A stretch of DNA of 43,490 nt from Eubacteriales bacterium (GCA_030524135.1 JAUNHA010000019.1:1-43490), one strand, 5' to 3'. Shown: positions 19,060-28,375, counted from the first letter of the stretch. The notes: a model not told the origin generated them from the letters alone. Numbers and translations: made by a program.

Positions 19060-20520
19060 ATGAAAATACGTACGCGTTATGCCCCCTCTCCGACGGGGCG
19101 CATGCATGTCGGCAATCTCAGAACCGCGCTTTATGCATATCTGATCGCAAAGCATGAGAACGGGGATTTTCTTCTCCGCATTGAGGATACGGATCAGGAG
19201 CGCGAGGTGGAGGGCGCCGTTGATATCATTTACAGGACGCTTGAGGATACCGGACTGAAGCACGACGAGGGACCGGATAAGGACGGCGGTGTCGGGCCAT
19301 ATGTCCAGTCCGAGCGCCAGGCGCAGGGCATCTACATGAAATATGCAAAGCAGCTTGTGGACAGGGGCGAGGCATATTACTGCTTCTGCACGCAGGAGCG
19401 GCTTGAGACGCTGAAGACCACTGTAAACGGCGAGGAGATCATGCAGTACGATAAGCACTGCCTTTCTCTTTCAAAGGAAGAGGTAGAGGAAAACCTAAAA
19501 AAGGGTCTTCCGTATGTGATCCGTCAGAACAATCCGCGGGAGGGTCAGACGACGTTCCATGACGAGCTCTACGGAGATATCACCGTTGACAATTCAGAGC
19601 TCGATGACATGGTGCTCATCAAGTCGGACGGTTTCCCGACCTATAACTTTGCCAATGTCGTGGATGATCACCTCATGGGAATCACGCATGTCGTGCGCGG
19701 AAATGAGTATCTTTCCTCCGCGCCGAAATACAACCGTCTCTATGAGGCGTTCGGCTGGGAGGTGCCGGTCTATGTGCACTGCCCGCTGATCACGGATGAA
19801 AATCATAAAAAGCTTTCGAAGAGAAGCGGACATTCCTCCTTTGAAGATCTTGTGGAGCAGGGCTTTCTTCCGGAGGCGGTCGTAAACTTCGTGGCGCTTC
19901 TGGGCTGGTCCCCGGAGGGAGACGAAGAGATGTTCACGCTCGAGGAGCTCGTAAAGCAGTTTGACTACCACCGCATCTCAAAAAGTCCGGCGGTATTTGA
20001 TATGGTGAAGCTTCGCTGGATGAACGGGGAGTACATCAAAAAGATGGATTTTGACCGTTTTTATCAGCTTGCGGAGCCTTACCTGACAGAGACGATCAGC
20101 CGGCCGCTCGATTTAAAAAAGATCGCGCAGATGGTGAAAACGAGAATAGAGGTGTTCCCGGATATTCCTTCCCATATAGACTTTTTTGAGGCAGTGCCGG
20201 AGTATGACCTGTCGCTTTACGAGCATAAAAAGATGAAGACAGATGCTGCAAAGGGGCTTGCTCTTCTTCAGGAAGTGCGTCCGCTGCTTGCATCCATGGA
20301 AGCGTTTGATAATGACTCTCTCTTTGAGGAGCTGAAGGCCTTCGGTGAGGAAAAAGGCTACAAGACAGGCTATATTATGTGGCCGATCCGCACCGCGCTT
20401 TCCGGAAAGCAGACGACGCCTGCAGGAGCGACGGAGATTGCGGATGTGCTTGGAAAAGAAGAAACGTTAAAGCGCATTGATGCGGCGATCGAAAAGCTCG
20501 GGGCGGGGGCAGCCGTTTAA
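19060..20520 (+). CDS. gltX: Glutamyl-tRNA synthetase
   Basis: The 486-residue class I synthetase charges tRNA-Glu. The HIGH-type motif is in [12 protein letters not shown] (7-18) and the KMSKS-type loop is KLSKR at 251-255. The segment [20 protein letters not shown] is the family active-site signature. Length is normal for the bacterial enzyme. Whether it is discriminating (tRNA-Glu only) or also charges tRNA-Gln cannot be read from the sequence. It is the last gene before a strong terminator. Confidence 0.96.
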   Translation: MKIRTRYAPSPTGRMHVGNLRTALYAYLIAKHENGDFLLRIEDTDQEREVEGAVDIIYRTLEDTGLKHDEGPDKDGGVGPYVQSERQAQGIYMKYAKQLVDRGEAYYCFCTQERLETLKTTVNGEEIMQYDKHCLSLSKEEVEENLKKGLPYVIRQNNPREGQTTFHDELYGDITVDNSELDDMVLIKSDGFPTYNFANVVDDHLMGITHVVRGNEYLSSAPKYNRLYEAFGWEVPVYVHCPLITDENHKKLSKRSGHSSFEDLVEQGFLPEAVVNFVALLGWSPEGDEEMFTLEELVKQFDYHRISKSPAVFDMVKLRWMNGEYIKKMDFDRFYQLAEPYLTETISRPLDLKKIAQMVKTRIEVFPDIPSHIDFFEAVPEYDLSLYEHKKMKTDAAKGLALLQEVRPLLASMEAFDNDSLFEELKAFGEEKGYKTGYIMWPIRTALSGKQTTPAGATEIADVLGKEETLKRIDAAIEKLGAGAAV

Positions 20521-20581
20521 TCTTAAAAAAAACGTAAAAAAAAGAACCGACAGTTTTAAACACAATAAAAGGCGTTTATGG

Positions 20582-20624
20582 TATGATAGTCACAATATAG
20601 TAATTGTGGCTATCATATTTTTTT
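20582..20624 (+). terminator. Strong intrinsic terminator after gltX, overlapping a possible -10 element
   Basis: The arms 20582-20596 and 20603-20617 pair over 15 bp (one G.U pair, ATAGTA loop), followed by seven T residues (20618-20624). The left arm begins with TATGAT (20582-20587), a good -10 sequence, with only a poor -35 (AACACA at 20559-20564, 17-base spacing). The next gene starts 22 bases after the T run, so its promoter must lie in or before this structure. Confidence 0.88.
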
Positions 20625-20646
20625 GAATGAGGAGTAAGCGCTGAGG

Positions 20647-21651
20647 ATGAGAAAAACAAGAGCAATGATGTTTGGACTTCTGCTCTGTATGCTGGGGAGC
20701 GCTCCGGCTTATGCGGTGACGGAAGGGACCTGGACGGCGGATGGAAAAATGTTCCAGAAGGCGGACGGCTCTATCGCAAAAAATGAATGGATCGAGGGCG
20801 AGAACGGCTCTTATTTCTATGTGGGCGAGGACGGTCGTTATGTGACCGGATGGCAGACGATCAGGGAACGCGGTTCGGATGCCGTGCACGAGTATTATTT
20901 CAATCCGGCGGACGGTGCGATGTTTTATGAGAATTACACGCCCGACGGCTACTGGGTCAATATGGACGGTGTAAAGACGGAGAACCGCTCCGGAATAGGT
21001 GATCTTCCGGCAGAACCTGCCGGTCAGAGCACTGAAACAGAGGCAGATGCACCGGCAGAGCAAACCACAGAGAGCAGCCAGCAGACGGAGGAAAGCGCTC
21101 CGGCACCGGCAGAAGAAGCTGAAGAGACAGCCGGACAGGCAGCAGATACGGCTGAGGACGGCGGGAGTTATTCGGAAGCAAACGCGAATACGCTCATCGC
21201 ACTCCTTAATCAGAGACGCCGTCAGGCAGGCAAAGGGGACCTTCCGGTGGATGCGGATCTGAGCGCCGCCGCAGCCATCCGTGCAAAAGAGATCGCCGGT
21301 TATGCGGATGACAGCAGCATTTACTTAAGACCGGAGGCACATTATCTTGCAGAGGCGGCCGGAAGCGGGAATGAGATGACGACCTCTTCCGTAACTGCGG
21401 TATCAGCAGAGGCAAGAGCTGCTTTTACGAACGGCAGAAGCATCATGATCACGGAATCTGCCGCATGGGGTGTTTCCAATCCGAGAGAAGCCGTTGAGGA
21501 CTGGTTTGCAAAAAACAGTGACGGCAATGACAAATCTAATAAAACCTTCATTCTCGACACGAAGGATAACGGTTTCAACGCCATCGGCGCAAGCTGCTTT
21601 ATAAAAGACGGAAAGCAGTATTACAGCGTGTTCATCGGCGTCAGAAAATAA
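20647..21651 (+). CDS. Exported CAP/SCP-like protein with wall-binding repeats
   Basis: The 334-residue protein has a signal peptide with a likely AYA cleavage near residue 23. Residues about 25-115 carry choline-binding-like wall-attachment repeats of the W-x-x-x-NGSYFY...YVTGW kind. A Glu/Ala/Thr/Pro-rich linker follows (about 118-175). The C-terminal 155 residues resemble a CAP/SCP domain: helix LIALLNQRRRQAG, AAAIRAKEIAG, a WFAKN segment and a final YYSVFIGV strand. CAP proteins in clostridia are surface proteins of uncertain function. AGGAG lies 12 bases before the ATG. Confidence 0.78.
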   Translation: MRKTRAMMFGLLLCMLGSAPAYAVTEGTWTADGKMFQKADGSIAKNEWIEGENGSYFYVGEDGRYVTGWQTIRERGSDAVHEYYFNPADGAMFYENYTPDGYWVNMDGVKTENRSGIGDLPAEPAGQSTETEADAPAEQTTESSQQTEESAPAPAEEAEETAGQAADTAEDGGSYSEANANTLIALLNQRRRQAGKGDLPVDADLSAAAAIRAKEIAGYADDSSIYLRPEAHYLAEAAGSGNEMTTSSVTAVSAEARAAFTNGRSIMITESAAWGVSNPREAVEDWFAKNSDGNDKSNKTFILDTKDNGFNAIGASCFIKDGKQYYSVFIGVRK

Positions 21652-21816
21652 TTCAGACAGATCAGGCATATCGGTTTATTCCACTGGAACGTACAACAGA
21701 AAATGACCGCAGGAGCCGCAGGCAGCCTAAGGGCAGGCCTGCGGTTCCGGGCGGTGCCTAAACAGCAGTTTCCCTCCTGCAATATCGGAGAGGGAGGGGG
21801 CGGACAGGGGGGCAAT

Positions 21817-23265
21817 ATGGCTTTAAACCCCGCGCAGCAGCGCGCAGTTCATCATACGGAGGGACCGATGCTGGTGCTTGCCGGTCCGGGGAGCGGAAAG
21901 ACGACCGTGATCGTAGGAAGAATCAGATACCTGACAAAGGAGTACGGTATCTCTCCGGAAAAGATCCTTGTGATCACCTTTACAAAGGCCGCGGCTCTTG
22001 AAATGCAGGAGCGCTATGAAAAAGAGACAGGCAGGGGAAATGGCCTCCTGCCGGTATTCGGCACGTTCCATTCGGTGTTTTTTTCCATCCTGCGGGACAG
22101 ATGCGGCTTTACGGCAAAAAGCATCGTAAGCCTCCGGGAACAGCAGCAGATTCTTAAAAAGATACTGGACAGGACAGAACTTCCGCTGATCTATACGGAT
22201 GATCTTGCGGAGGTGCTGCTTGCGCGGATCAGCCGGACGAAAAATGCGGGAGGCCTGTCTTCTGCGGCTGGAGGACAGGGAGAAGGCTCCGGATGTGCGG
22301 AGGATGCGCTTCCGGAAGCGCTCTTTGCTTACATCTATCAGGAATATGAGCGGATGATGCGTTTTATGAACCGTCTGGATTTCGATGATATGCTGCTGCG
22401 CTGTCTTTTGCTGTTGCGGACCGAGAAAGAGGTGCTCGCGGAAGAAAGAAAACGCTTCCGCTATGTGCTTGTCGATGAGTTTCAGGATATCAATTCCATC
22501 CAGTATGAGATTCTTAAGCTCCTCTGCGTGGAGCACCGCAATCTGTTTATCGTGGGGGATGACGATCAGAGCATCTATGGCTTCCGGGGTTCAGAGCCTG
22601 AGATCATGCTGGGGTTTCCACGTGACTATCCGGGCTGCCGGACGGTGCTGCTCGGTACGAATTACCGTTCCGGGAAACAGATCGTGGACCGGGCGCAGAA
22701 GCTGATCCGGCACAACAAAAAGCGCTTTCGGAAAGAGCTTCAGGCAGGGAGGGATCTTTTGTCTTCCGTTTCCATCGAAAGCAGTGAGACCGAGGCGGAA
22801 GAGACAGCGCTTCTGATAAAATATCTCAGGGAGTACCGGGCAGGAGGACTTGCATGGTCGGAGATGGCCGTGCTCTGCCGGACGGGCGCCGGATTTGCGC
22901 AGCTGTTAAAAGCCCTCAGGGATGCGGATATCCCTGCCGGCGGAAAAAAACAGGAAGAAGGCTGTGCTGACAGGGTGATGCTTTCCACCTTTCACGGTTC
23001 AAAGGGACTGGAATTCACAGCCGTCTTTATCATGGATGCAAATGAGGGAATCACGCCGCACAGAAAGGCAGCTGCGGATGAAAAAACGCTTTCCGAAGAG
23101 CGGAGAATGTTCTATGTGGCGGTCACAAGGGCAAAACAATTCCTTCACATTTTGCACACAAAGAGCCGCTACAATAAAATCCAGAATATATCGAGATTTG
23201 TTTTGGAGATGACGGAGGAAAAAAAGACCTTATATGGAAGAGTTAAAGGTATTGGTGGTAGATGA
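21817..23265 (+). CDS. Short UvrD/PcrA-like SF1 helicase lacking the 2B domain
   Basis: From the chosen ATG the protein has 482 residues, against roughly 700 or more for UvrD/PcrA. Motif I GPGSGKTT is at 23-30, Walker B DEFQD at 220-224, motif III GDDDQSIYGFRG at about 247-258, motif V STFHGSKGLEF at about 390-400 and motif VI FYVAVTRAK at about 432-440. Between RDADIPAGG and motif V only about ten residues remain, where UvrD carries the whole 2B domain. All ATPase and helicase motifs are intact. The open frame extends to 21703 but the AGGGGGG just before 21817 and the normal ALNPAQQRAV start favour this ATG. The 3' end overlaps the response regulator by 32 bases. The 165-base gap upstream contains a 10-bp hairpin (21714-21746) without a T run. 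Confidence 0.87.
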   Translation: MALNPAQQRAVHHTEGPMLVLAGPGSGKTTVIVGRIRYLTKEYGISPEKILVITFTKAAALEMQERYEKETGRGNGLLPVFGTFHSVFFSILRDRCGFTAKSIVSLREQQQILKKILDRTELPLIYTDDLAEVLLARISRTKNAGGLSSAAGGQGEGSGCAEDALPEALFAYIYQEYERMMRFMNRLDFDDMLLRCLLLLRTEKEVLAEERKRFRYVLVDEFQDINSIQYEILKLLCVEHRNLFIVGDDDQSIYGFRGSEPEIMLGFPRDYPGCRTVLLGTNYRSGKQIVDRAQKLIRHNKKRFRKELQAGRDLLSSVSIESSETEAEETALLIKYLREYRAGGLAWSEMAVLCRTGAGFAQLLKALRDADIPAGGKKQEEGCADRVMLSTFHGSKGLEFTAVFIMDANEGITPHRKAAADEKTLSEERRMFYVAVTRAKQFLHILHTKSRYNKIQNISRFVLEMTEEKKTLYGRVKGIGGR

Positions 23266-23908
23266 TGAGATCCGTATGAGAAAACTCATCAATGACTTTT
23301 TATCCGCAAAGGGTTTTCAGGTGATCGAGGCGGCGGACGGCGAAGAGGCTGTTGACAAATTCTGTGCGGACAAGGACATCGCGCTGATTCTGCTCGATGT
23401 CATGATGCCGAAGATGAACGGATGGGAAGTTGTAAAGACGATCCGCAAGATCTCACGCGTACCGATCATCATGCTGACGGCGCGCGGAGAGGAACAGGAT
23501 GAGCTCCAGGGCTTTCAGCTCGGCGTGGATGAATATATCTCAAAGCCGTTTTCTCCGAAGATCCTGACAGCGCGCGTGGATGCCATTTTAAGAAGGACAC
23601 GCCACGGCGAAAGCGAGACGATCAGATGCGGAAAAATAGAACTTGACCGCGCCGGACATACGGTGCGCACGGACAGCGGAACTGTGGATCTCAGCTATAA
23701 GGAATTTGAGCTTCTGGATTATTTCATGCAGAATAAGGGAATCGCGCTCAGCCGGGAAAAGATCCTGAACAACGTCTGGGATTATGACTATTTCGGAGAT
23801 GCGAGGACCATTGATACGCATGTCAAGAAGCTGCGCGCAAAGCTTGGCAGTGCGGGAGAGCAGATCAAGACGATCTGGGGAATGGGCTATAAATTTGAAG
23901 AACAGTAG
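23234..23908 (+). CDS. OmpR/PhoB-family response regulator
   Basis: The 224-residue protein has a receiver domain (VLVVDDE near 7-13, phosphoacceptor Asp in LLDVMMPKMNGWEV at about 55, Thr in IIMLTARGEE, Lys in ISKPFSP) and a C-terminal winged helix (LSYKEFELL, TIDTHVKKLRAKLG, GMGYKFE). It is a DNA-binding transcription factor activated by a histidine kinase. No kinase gene is adjacent; the only one in the window starts at 34316. Coding overlaps the helicase by 32 bases, so the gene is probably read from the same transcript, with GGAGGA at 23214-23219. Confidence 0.93.
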   Translation: MEELKVLVVDDEIRMRKLINDFLSAKGFQVIEAADGEEAVDKFCADKDIALILLDVMMPKMNGWEVVKTIRKISRVPIIMLTARGEEQDELQGFQLGVDEYISKPFSPKILTARVDAILRRTRHGESETIRCGKIELDRAGHTVRTDSGTVDLSYKEFELLDYFMQNKGIALSREKILNNVWDYDYFGDARTIDTHVKKLRAKLGSAGEQIKTIWGMGYKFEEQ

Positions 23909-23944
23909 GAGAGGCTCCTTCGGATCCGCCTCCTGACAGAGTGT

Positions 23945-23995
23945 AAAAAATGCGGTGTAAAACGGACGGTTTTTCGTCAGTTCACCGCATTTTTT
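23945..23995 (+). terminator. Terminator after the response regulator, probably bidirectional
   Basis: A perfect 13-bp stem, 23945-23957 with 23983-23995, is A-rich at its start and ends in a run of six T residues. The 25-base loop can form a smaller GACG/CGTC stem. Confidence 0.85.
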
Positions 23996-23998
23996 CAG

Positions 23999-24027
23999 TT
24001 GCACGGGGTTTCGGCAGGAAGTATAAT
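23999..24027 (+). promoter_or_regulatory. Promoter of the HAD-aminopeptidase-MATE operon
   Basis: TTGCAC (23999-24004) and a perfect TATAAT (24022-24027) are 17 bases apart, directly after the terminator and 28 bases before the HAD gene. Confidence 0.8.
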
Positions 24028-24054
24028 AAAGCAGCGAACAGAGAGGGCGCTATT

Positions 24055-24888
24055 ATGGCGAAAAAAAACGCAATTGTATGCTTTGATCTTGATCATACAC
24101 TTCTGGACAACAGCAAAAATGAGATCTGCGCTTCGGCAAGAGAGGCAGTCTCACGTCTCCGGGAGTCGAGTTATATCGTGATCGCGAGCGGTCGGGATAT
24201 GGATAATTATTACAGCTATATGTTCCGGGATATCGTAGAGCCGGATGCTGTCATTCATCAGAACGGAACGCGGATATCCGTAAGGGATGATACGCTGCCT
24301 TATGATGCCCGGAAAGGGGCGGAACAGTACAGGACGATCTACGAGCATTTTATGGAGCCCGGGCTTGTAAAGGCGATCATCGGATATGCGGAGGCGAACG
24401 GTCTTTGTATCGGGACGACGCTTTGCGGAAAGGATTATTTCGTAAATCCTGAGTTAAAGACAAAGGCGGATAAAAGCTACAATAAGTTTTTAAAACGGAG
24501 ATATGTTTCAGCGGATGATCTGTGGAAGCTTCCTGTGCGCGCGCTTTCCTATGCGGGAAGGGACGGCGCGGAAAGGAAGGCTTTTTTAAAGGCATTTCCG
24601 GGTGTGCGGCTTCTTTCCTTTTCTTCGGGAGAGGGTGCGGACCTCGTGGAAAAATGCTGTTCAAAGGCAAGCGGCCTTGAACGGCTCTGCGCGTATTATG
24701 ACGTGCCGCGGGAGCATACCTACGCGTTTGGAGATTCGGAAAATGACATCGATATTCTGGAGGCGGCAGGAACCGGGATCGCGGTCGGAAATGCGATGGA
24801 AGAGGTTAAGCAGGCGGCAGATCTTGTGACGGACGACATTTGGCATGACGGAATTTACAAGGCGTGCGTGAAGCTTGGTTTATTTTGA
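24055..24888 (+). CDS. HAD-superfamily (Cof-type) hydrolase
   Basis: The protein (277 residues from this ATG) is a class IIB HAD phosphatase. Motif I is FDLDHTLLDN near residues 9-18, motif II is IASGRD near 43-48, and motif IV is FGDSENDIDIL near 225-235 followed by GIAVGNAMEEVKQAADLVTD. Members dephosphorylate sugar phosphates, nucleotides or cofactors; the substrate is not predictable. GAGAGGG lies seven bases before the ATG. The open frame continues upstream through the promoter, so the longer version is not real. Confidence 0.88.
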   Translation: MAKKNAIVCFDLDHTLLDNSKNEICASAREAVSRLRESSYIVIASGRDMDNYYSYMFRDIVEPDAVIHQNGTRISVRDDTLPYDARKGAEQYRTIYEHFMEPGLVKAIIGYAEANGLCIGTTLCGKDYFVNPELKTKADKSYNKFLKRRYVSADDLWKLPVRALSYAGRDGAERKAFLKAFPGVRLLSFSSGEGADLVEKCCSKASGLERLCAYYDVPREHTYAFGDSENDIDILEAAGTGIAVGNAMEEVKQAADLVTDDIWHDGIYKACVKLGLF

Positions 24889-24927
24889 AATAGGATATGA
24901 ATACGCATAAATGATCAGGAGGGGGAT

Positions 24928-26733
24928 ATGAGAGAACAGATTACAAAGCTGCGTGCCGCAATGAAAAGTGCGGGAATAGATATGTATTATGTGACGATGG
25001 ATGACGATCACCAGTCGGAGTATGTGGGCGCATACTACAGGGAGATCGCGGAGCTTACCGGCTTTACCGGATCAGCCGGAAAGCTTCTTGTGACGGATGA
25101 GGAAGCGGCGCTCTGGACGGATGGTCGTTATTTTGTTCAGGCTGCTGCACAGCTTTCAGGAAGCGGGGTACAGCTTATGAAGCAGGGGGAACCGGAGACA
25201 CCGGAGCTTTCCGCCTATGCAGCCCTGCACATACCTGAGGGCGGCGTTCTTGGATTTAACGGAACCTGCGTATCTGATACGGAAGCGAAGGCGCTGATCG
25301 CGGCACTTTCCGGCAAGCATGTTTCTGTCTGCTGGGAAAAGGATTTGCCGGATGAGGTATGGGAGGGGCGTCCTTCCCCGGAGGAGGCACCGCTCTTTAT
25401 TCTGGAAGAAAAGTATAGTGGAAAAAGCGCTTCGGAAAAGCTTGCCTGGCTTCGCGGGGAGCTTGCAAAATGCGGTGCTTTTGCGCATGTCATCACATCG
25501 CTTGATGACATTGCCTGGCTTCTCAACCTGCGTGGAGCGGACGTGCCCTGCAATCCCGTATTTCTGTCATTTTTTATGATGGACGGGGATGAAATGAGGC
25601 TTTATCTGACGGAAGGACATCTGACAAAAGAGGTGCGGGAGTATCTGAACGCGCTGCATGTAACACCTGTAACAAAGGTAAGTCAGGTCTATGCGGATGT
25701 GGCAGCCCTTTCCGGAAAAGCGGTTCTTATGGAGCGGGAGAAAACAAATTTCGCCCTCATCTCCTCTGTGGCAGAGGATTGCACGATCGTGGACAGAATG
25801 CTGCCTACGACCATTGCGAAGGCAAAAAAGAATCCGGTCGAGATGGAAAACCTGCGTCTTGCGCATATCAAAGACGGCGCGGCGCTTACCAGATTTGTCT
25901 ACTGGTTCAAGCAAAACATCGGAAAGACAGAGATGACGGAGTGGAGCGCGGCGGAAAAGCTGCATACATTCCGTGCGCAAAATGAGCATTTCCTCGGGGA
26001 GAGCTTTACGACGATCGCGGCTTACGGTGCAAATGCGGCCATGTGCCACTATGCGCCGACGAAGGAGCAGCACGCCGAGATCAGGCCGGAGGGCATGTTC
26101 CTCGTTGATTCAGGCGGCCAGTATCCGGAGGGAACAACGGATGTGACCCGTACGATTGCCTGCGGGAAGGCAAGCGCGGAAGAAAAACGGGATTTCACAC
26201 TCAGCGTGATCGCAAACCTCCGCCTTGCGGATGCCAGATTTCTTGAGGGCACCTCGGGACTTGTGCTTGATTATATCGCGCGCGAGCCGTTCTGGACCAG
26301 AGGCCTTAACTACAACCACGGAACCGGTCACGGCGTTGGCTTCTGTCTCAATGTCCATGAGCGTCCGGTCGGGATCCGCTATAAGATGATCGCTGCGGGC
26401 AGGGACGGAAGCCCGATGTCAGAGGGCGCATTCGTTTCTGATGAGCCCGGCCTTTATATTGAAGGCAGTCACGGCGTGCGGACCGAAAACATGCTTATGT
26501 GTGTGAATGACTACAGCAATGAATACGGACAGTTCTGCAGGTTTGAGACCTATACGCTCTGCCCGATGGACAGGGATCTTCTGGATCTCTCCATCATGAC
26601 GGACAGGGATATTGAGCTTCTGAATGCATATCATAAAAAAGTATGTGAAACGCTGCTTCCGCTGCTTAATGCGGAGGAGGGCGCATGGCTTCGGGAAGCA
26701 TGTGCGCCTGTGGAAAGAAAAGAGAGGAACTGA
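24928..26733 (+). CDS. Aminopeptidase P family protein (M24B, Xaa-Pro aminopeptidase)
   Basis: The 601-residue protein has the three-domain form of long aminopeptidase P: two creatinase-like N-terminal domains (about 1-310) and a C-terminal pita-bread metallopeptidase domain. Metal ligands are visible as Asp in LVDSGGQYPEGTTDVTRTIA (two Asp), His in NHGTGHGVG, Glu in SDEPGLYIEG and Glu in GVRTENM. It releases N-terminal residues preceding proline, in the cytoplasm (no signal peptide). AGGAGGGGG stands just before the ATG. It follows the HAD gene by 39 bases and precedes the MATE gene by two. Confidence 0.92.
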   Translation: MREQITKLRAAMKSAGIDMYYVTMDDDHQSEYVGAYYREIAELTGFTGSAGKLLVTDEEAALWTDGRYFVQAAAQLSGSGVQLMKQGEPETPELSAYAALHIPEGGVLGFNGTCVSDTEAKALIAALSGKHVSVCWEKDLPDEVWEGRPSPEEAPLFILEEKYSGKSASEKLAWLRGELAKCGAFAHVITSLDDIAWLLNLRGADVPCNPVFLSFFMMDGDEMRLYLTEGHLTKEVREYLNALHVTPVTKVSQVYADVAALSGKAVLMEREKTNFALISSVAEDCTIVDRMLPTTIAKAKKNPVEMENLRLAHIKDGAALTRFVYWFKQNIGKTEMTEWSAAEKLHTFRAQNEHFLGESFTTIAAYGANAAMCHYAPTKEQHAEIRPEGMFLVDSGGQYPEGTTDVTRTIACGKASAEEKRDFTLSVIANLRLADARFLEGTSGLVLDYIAREPFWTRGLNYNHGTGHGVGFCLNVHERPVGIRYKMIAAGRDGSPMSEGAFVSDEPGLYIEGSHGVRTENMLMCVNDYSNEYGQFCRFETYTLCPMDRDLLDLSIMTDRDIELLNAYHKKVCETLLPLLNAEEGAWLREACAPVERKERN

Positions 26734-26735
26734 TC

Positions 26736-28085
26736 TTGCAGTTAGACATGACGAAGGGGAATCCTGTACCGCTAATGCTGCGGTTCATGCTCCCCCTGCT
26801 TTTGGGAAATATTTTTCAGCAGCTTTATAATATGGCGGATACGATCATTGTTGGGCGCTTTGTCGGAAGCGGAGCGCTTGCGGCGGTCGGATCGACCGGA
26901 ACGATCATGTTCCTGATCAACGGCTTTGCACAGGGCATTACGTCCGGCTTTTCCGTACTGACCGCGCAGTATTTCGGCGCGGGTGACAAAGAGGGTATGA
27001 AGCGGAGCGTCGGAAACGGAATGACACTTGCTTTTCTGATCACTGCGGTCATGACCTTGTTATGTGTGCTGCTGATGAAGCCGCTGCTTACGCTGATGCA
27101 TACGCCGGCGGATATTTTTGAAGATGCATATACCTATATCAGCCTGATTTCATACGGCTTGTTTGCGACCGTGCTCTACAATCTGACCTCTGCTTTTCTG
27201 CGTGCGATCGGAAACAGCAGGGTGCCGCTTTATACGCTTTTGTTTTCAGCGGCATTGAACGTTGCGCTCGATCTCGTGCTCATTATCAATGTCGGGATGG
27301 GAGTTGCGGGAGCTGCCGTGGCGACTGTGATCTCGCAGTTTCTTTCCGGTGTGATCTGCTTTGTTTATATCAGAAAAAATGAACCGCTTCTCCGGGCAGC
27401 GCGCAGGGATTTCCGCCTGAACAAAAGGGATACGAAGCGGCAGCTTGCGATCGGCGTTCCGATGGCGCTGCAGTTTTCCATCACCGCCTGCGGTACGATG
27501 ATCATGCAGACTGCGATCAATTACTTCGGGTCGACCGCAATCGCCGCGTATACGGCGGCGTGCAAGCTTCAGAACATTCTGCAGCAGGGCATGGTGGCGA
27601 TGGGACAGATGAGCGCCACCTACGCCGGACAGAACGCCGGAAAGCAGGATTTCGGAAGAATCCGCGAGGGCGTGAGGGCTTCGCTTAAGATCGATACGGT
27701 CTATTCGCTTGCGGCGGCATTCATTATGGTAATGATCCTGCCGAACGGGATCCGTGCATTCTTTTCCGGGGATATTTCGGAGCTTCTGCCTTACGCGAGA
27801 ATCTACATCAACATCAGCGTCGTATTCTATATTCCGCTCAGCTTTATCTTCATTTTCCGGAATTTCATGCAGGGGGCGGGCTACAGCCTGATGCCGATGC
27901 TCGGCGGCGTGGTTGAAATGTTTGCGCGTCTGATCTTTGCATTTCTTGCGATCTATACGCACAGCTTTGTCCTCGCGTGTTTCTGTGATCCGGCAGCCTG
28001 GCTGTTTGCCGCAGTCTTTCTTGCGGTCGCCTACCGCGGTGTGGCGAGGAAGATGCAGGTGGCCTGGGGATATCCGCTTCACTGA
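26736..28085 (+). CDS. MATE-family multidrug/metabolite efflux transporter
   Basis: The protein (449 residues) has about 12 membrane segments and the MATE signatures MTKGNPVPLMLRFMLPLLLG at the N terminus, QQLYNMADTIIVGRF, and AFLRAIGNSRVPL. It would export organic cations or other compounds using an ion gradient. The start is not simple. AGGA at 26725-26728 lies seven bases before a TTG at 26736, which begins the protein QLDMTKG; the next ATG (26748) lacks a ribosome site and the upstream open frame overlaps the preceding gene. I chose the TTG. Confidence 0.9.
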   Translation: MQLDMTKGNPVPLMLRFMLPLLLGNIFQQLYNMADTIIVGRFVGSGALAAVGSTGTIMFLINGFAQGITSGFSVLTAQYFGAGDKEGMKRSVGNGMTLAFLITAVMTLLCVLLMKPLLTLMHTPADIFEDAYTYISLISYGLFATVLYNLTSAFLRAIGNSRVPLYTLLFSAALNVALDLVLIINVGMGVAGAAVATVISQFLSGVICFVYIRKNEPLLRAARRDFRLNKRDTKRQLAIGVPMALQFSITACGTMIMQTAINYFGSTAIAAYTAACKLQNILQQGMVAMGQMSATYAGQNAGKQDFGRIREGVRASLKIDTVYSLAAAFIMVMILPNGIRAFFSGDISELLPYARIYINISVVFYIPLSFIFIFRNFMQGAGYSLMPMLGGVVEMFARLIFAFLAIYTHSFVLACFCDPAAWLFAAVFLAVAYRGVARKMQVAWGYPLH

Positions 28086-28124
28086 GCGGAAAAAAGTCTA
28101 CTTTTGCACAAAACAGCTTTTCGC

Positions 28125-28154
28125 TTGACATAAGGGTACAAAAGGATTTAAAAT
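28125..28154 (+). promoter_or_regulatory. Promoter of the SipW-type surface operon
   Basis: A perfect TTGACA (28125-28130) and TAAAAT (28149-28154) are 18 bases apart. The transcript would start near 28161 and have a leader of about 264 bases before the signal peptidase gene. Confidence 0.75.
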
Positions 28155-28166
28155 GAGCACACTTCA

Positions 28167-28218
28167 GGAAATGAAACGTCTTCATTTCCGGGGTGTGTTT
28201 CTTTATACACATCTTTTT
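28167..28218 (+). promoter_or_regulatory. Leader hairpins, possible attenuator, before the surface operon
   Basis: A perfect 9-bp stem (28167-28175 with 28181-28189) near the predicted transcript start is followed by a 6-bp stem (28193-28198 with 28205-28210) and then a CTTTTTC run (28213-28219). The second stem plus T run resembles a weak intrinsic terminator inside the leader. The rest of the 28086-28424 gap contains the 16-bp repeats listed separately and no convincing gene. Confidence 0.45.
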
Positions 28219-28311
28219 CATTTCACGGATGCACAAGACGCGTCCTCAGACGCTGCGGTTTGCGGCGTGTTTTTAAGACCGGTGCTTCATTGCCGGGTAT
28301 CATCAGGTTCA

Positions 28312-28375
28312 GATCAGATAAAATTAAGATCCAACAAAATTCAAATCCAACAAAATTCAGATCGGACAGAATAAC
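28312..28375 (+). repeat. Four imperfect 16-bp tandem repeats before the signal peptidase gene
   Basis: Units start at 28312, 28328, 28344 and 28360. The two central units differ in one base (GATCCAACAAAATTCA and AATCCAACAAAATTCA); the outer two share the ATC at positions 2-4 and the central A-rich core. They are AT-rich in GC-rich surroundings and lie 50-113 bases before the start codon. They could be a binding array for a regulator in DNA or RNA, or simple replication slippage. Confidence 0.7.

Noticed and set aside
21714-21746. Terminator in front of the UvrD-like helicase
   Set aside because: The 10-bp stem has no T run after it and lies in a GC-rich stretch.
28312-28375. Short CRISPR array
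   Set aside because: Units are contiguous 16-mers without spacers and no cas gene is present.
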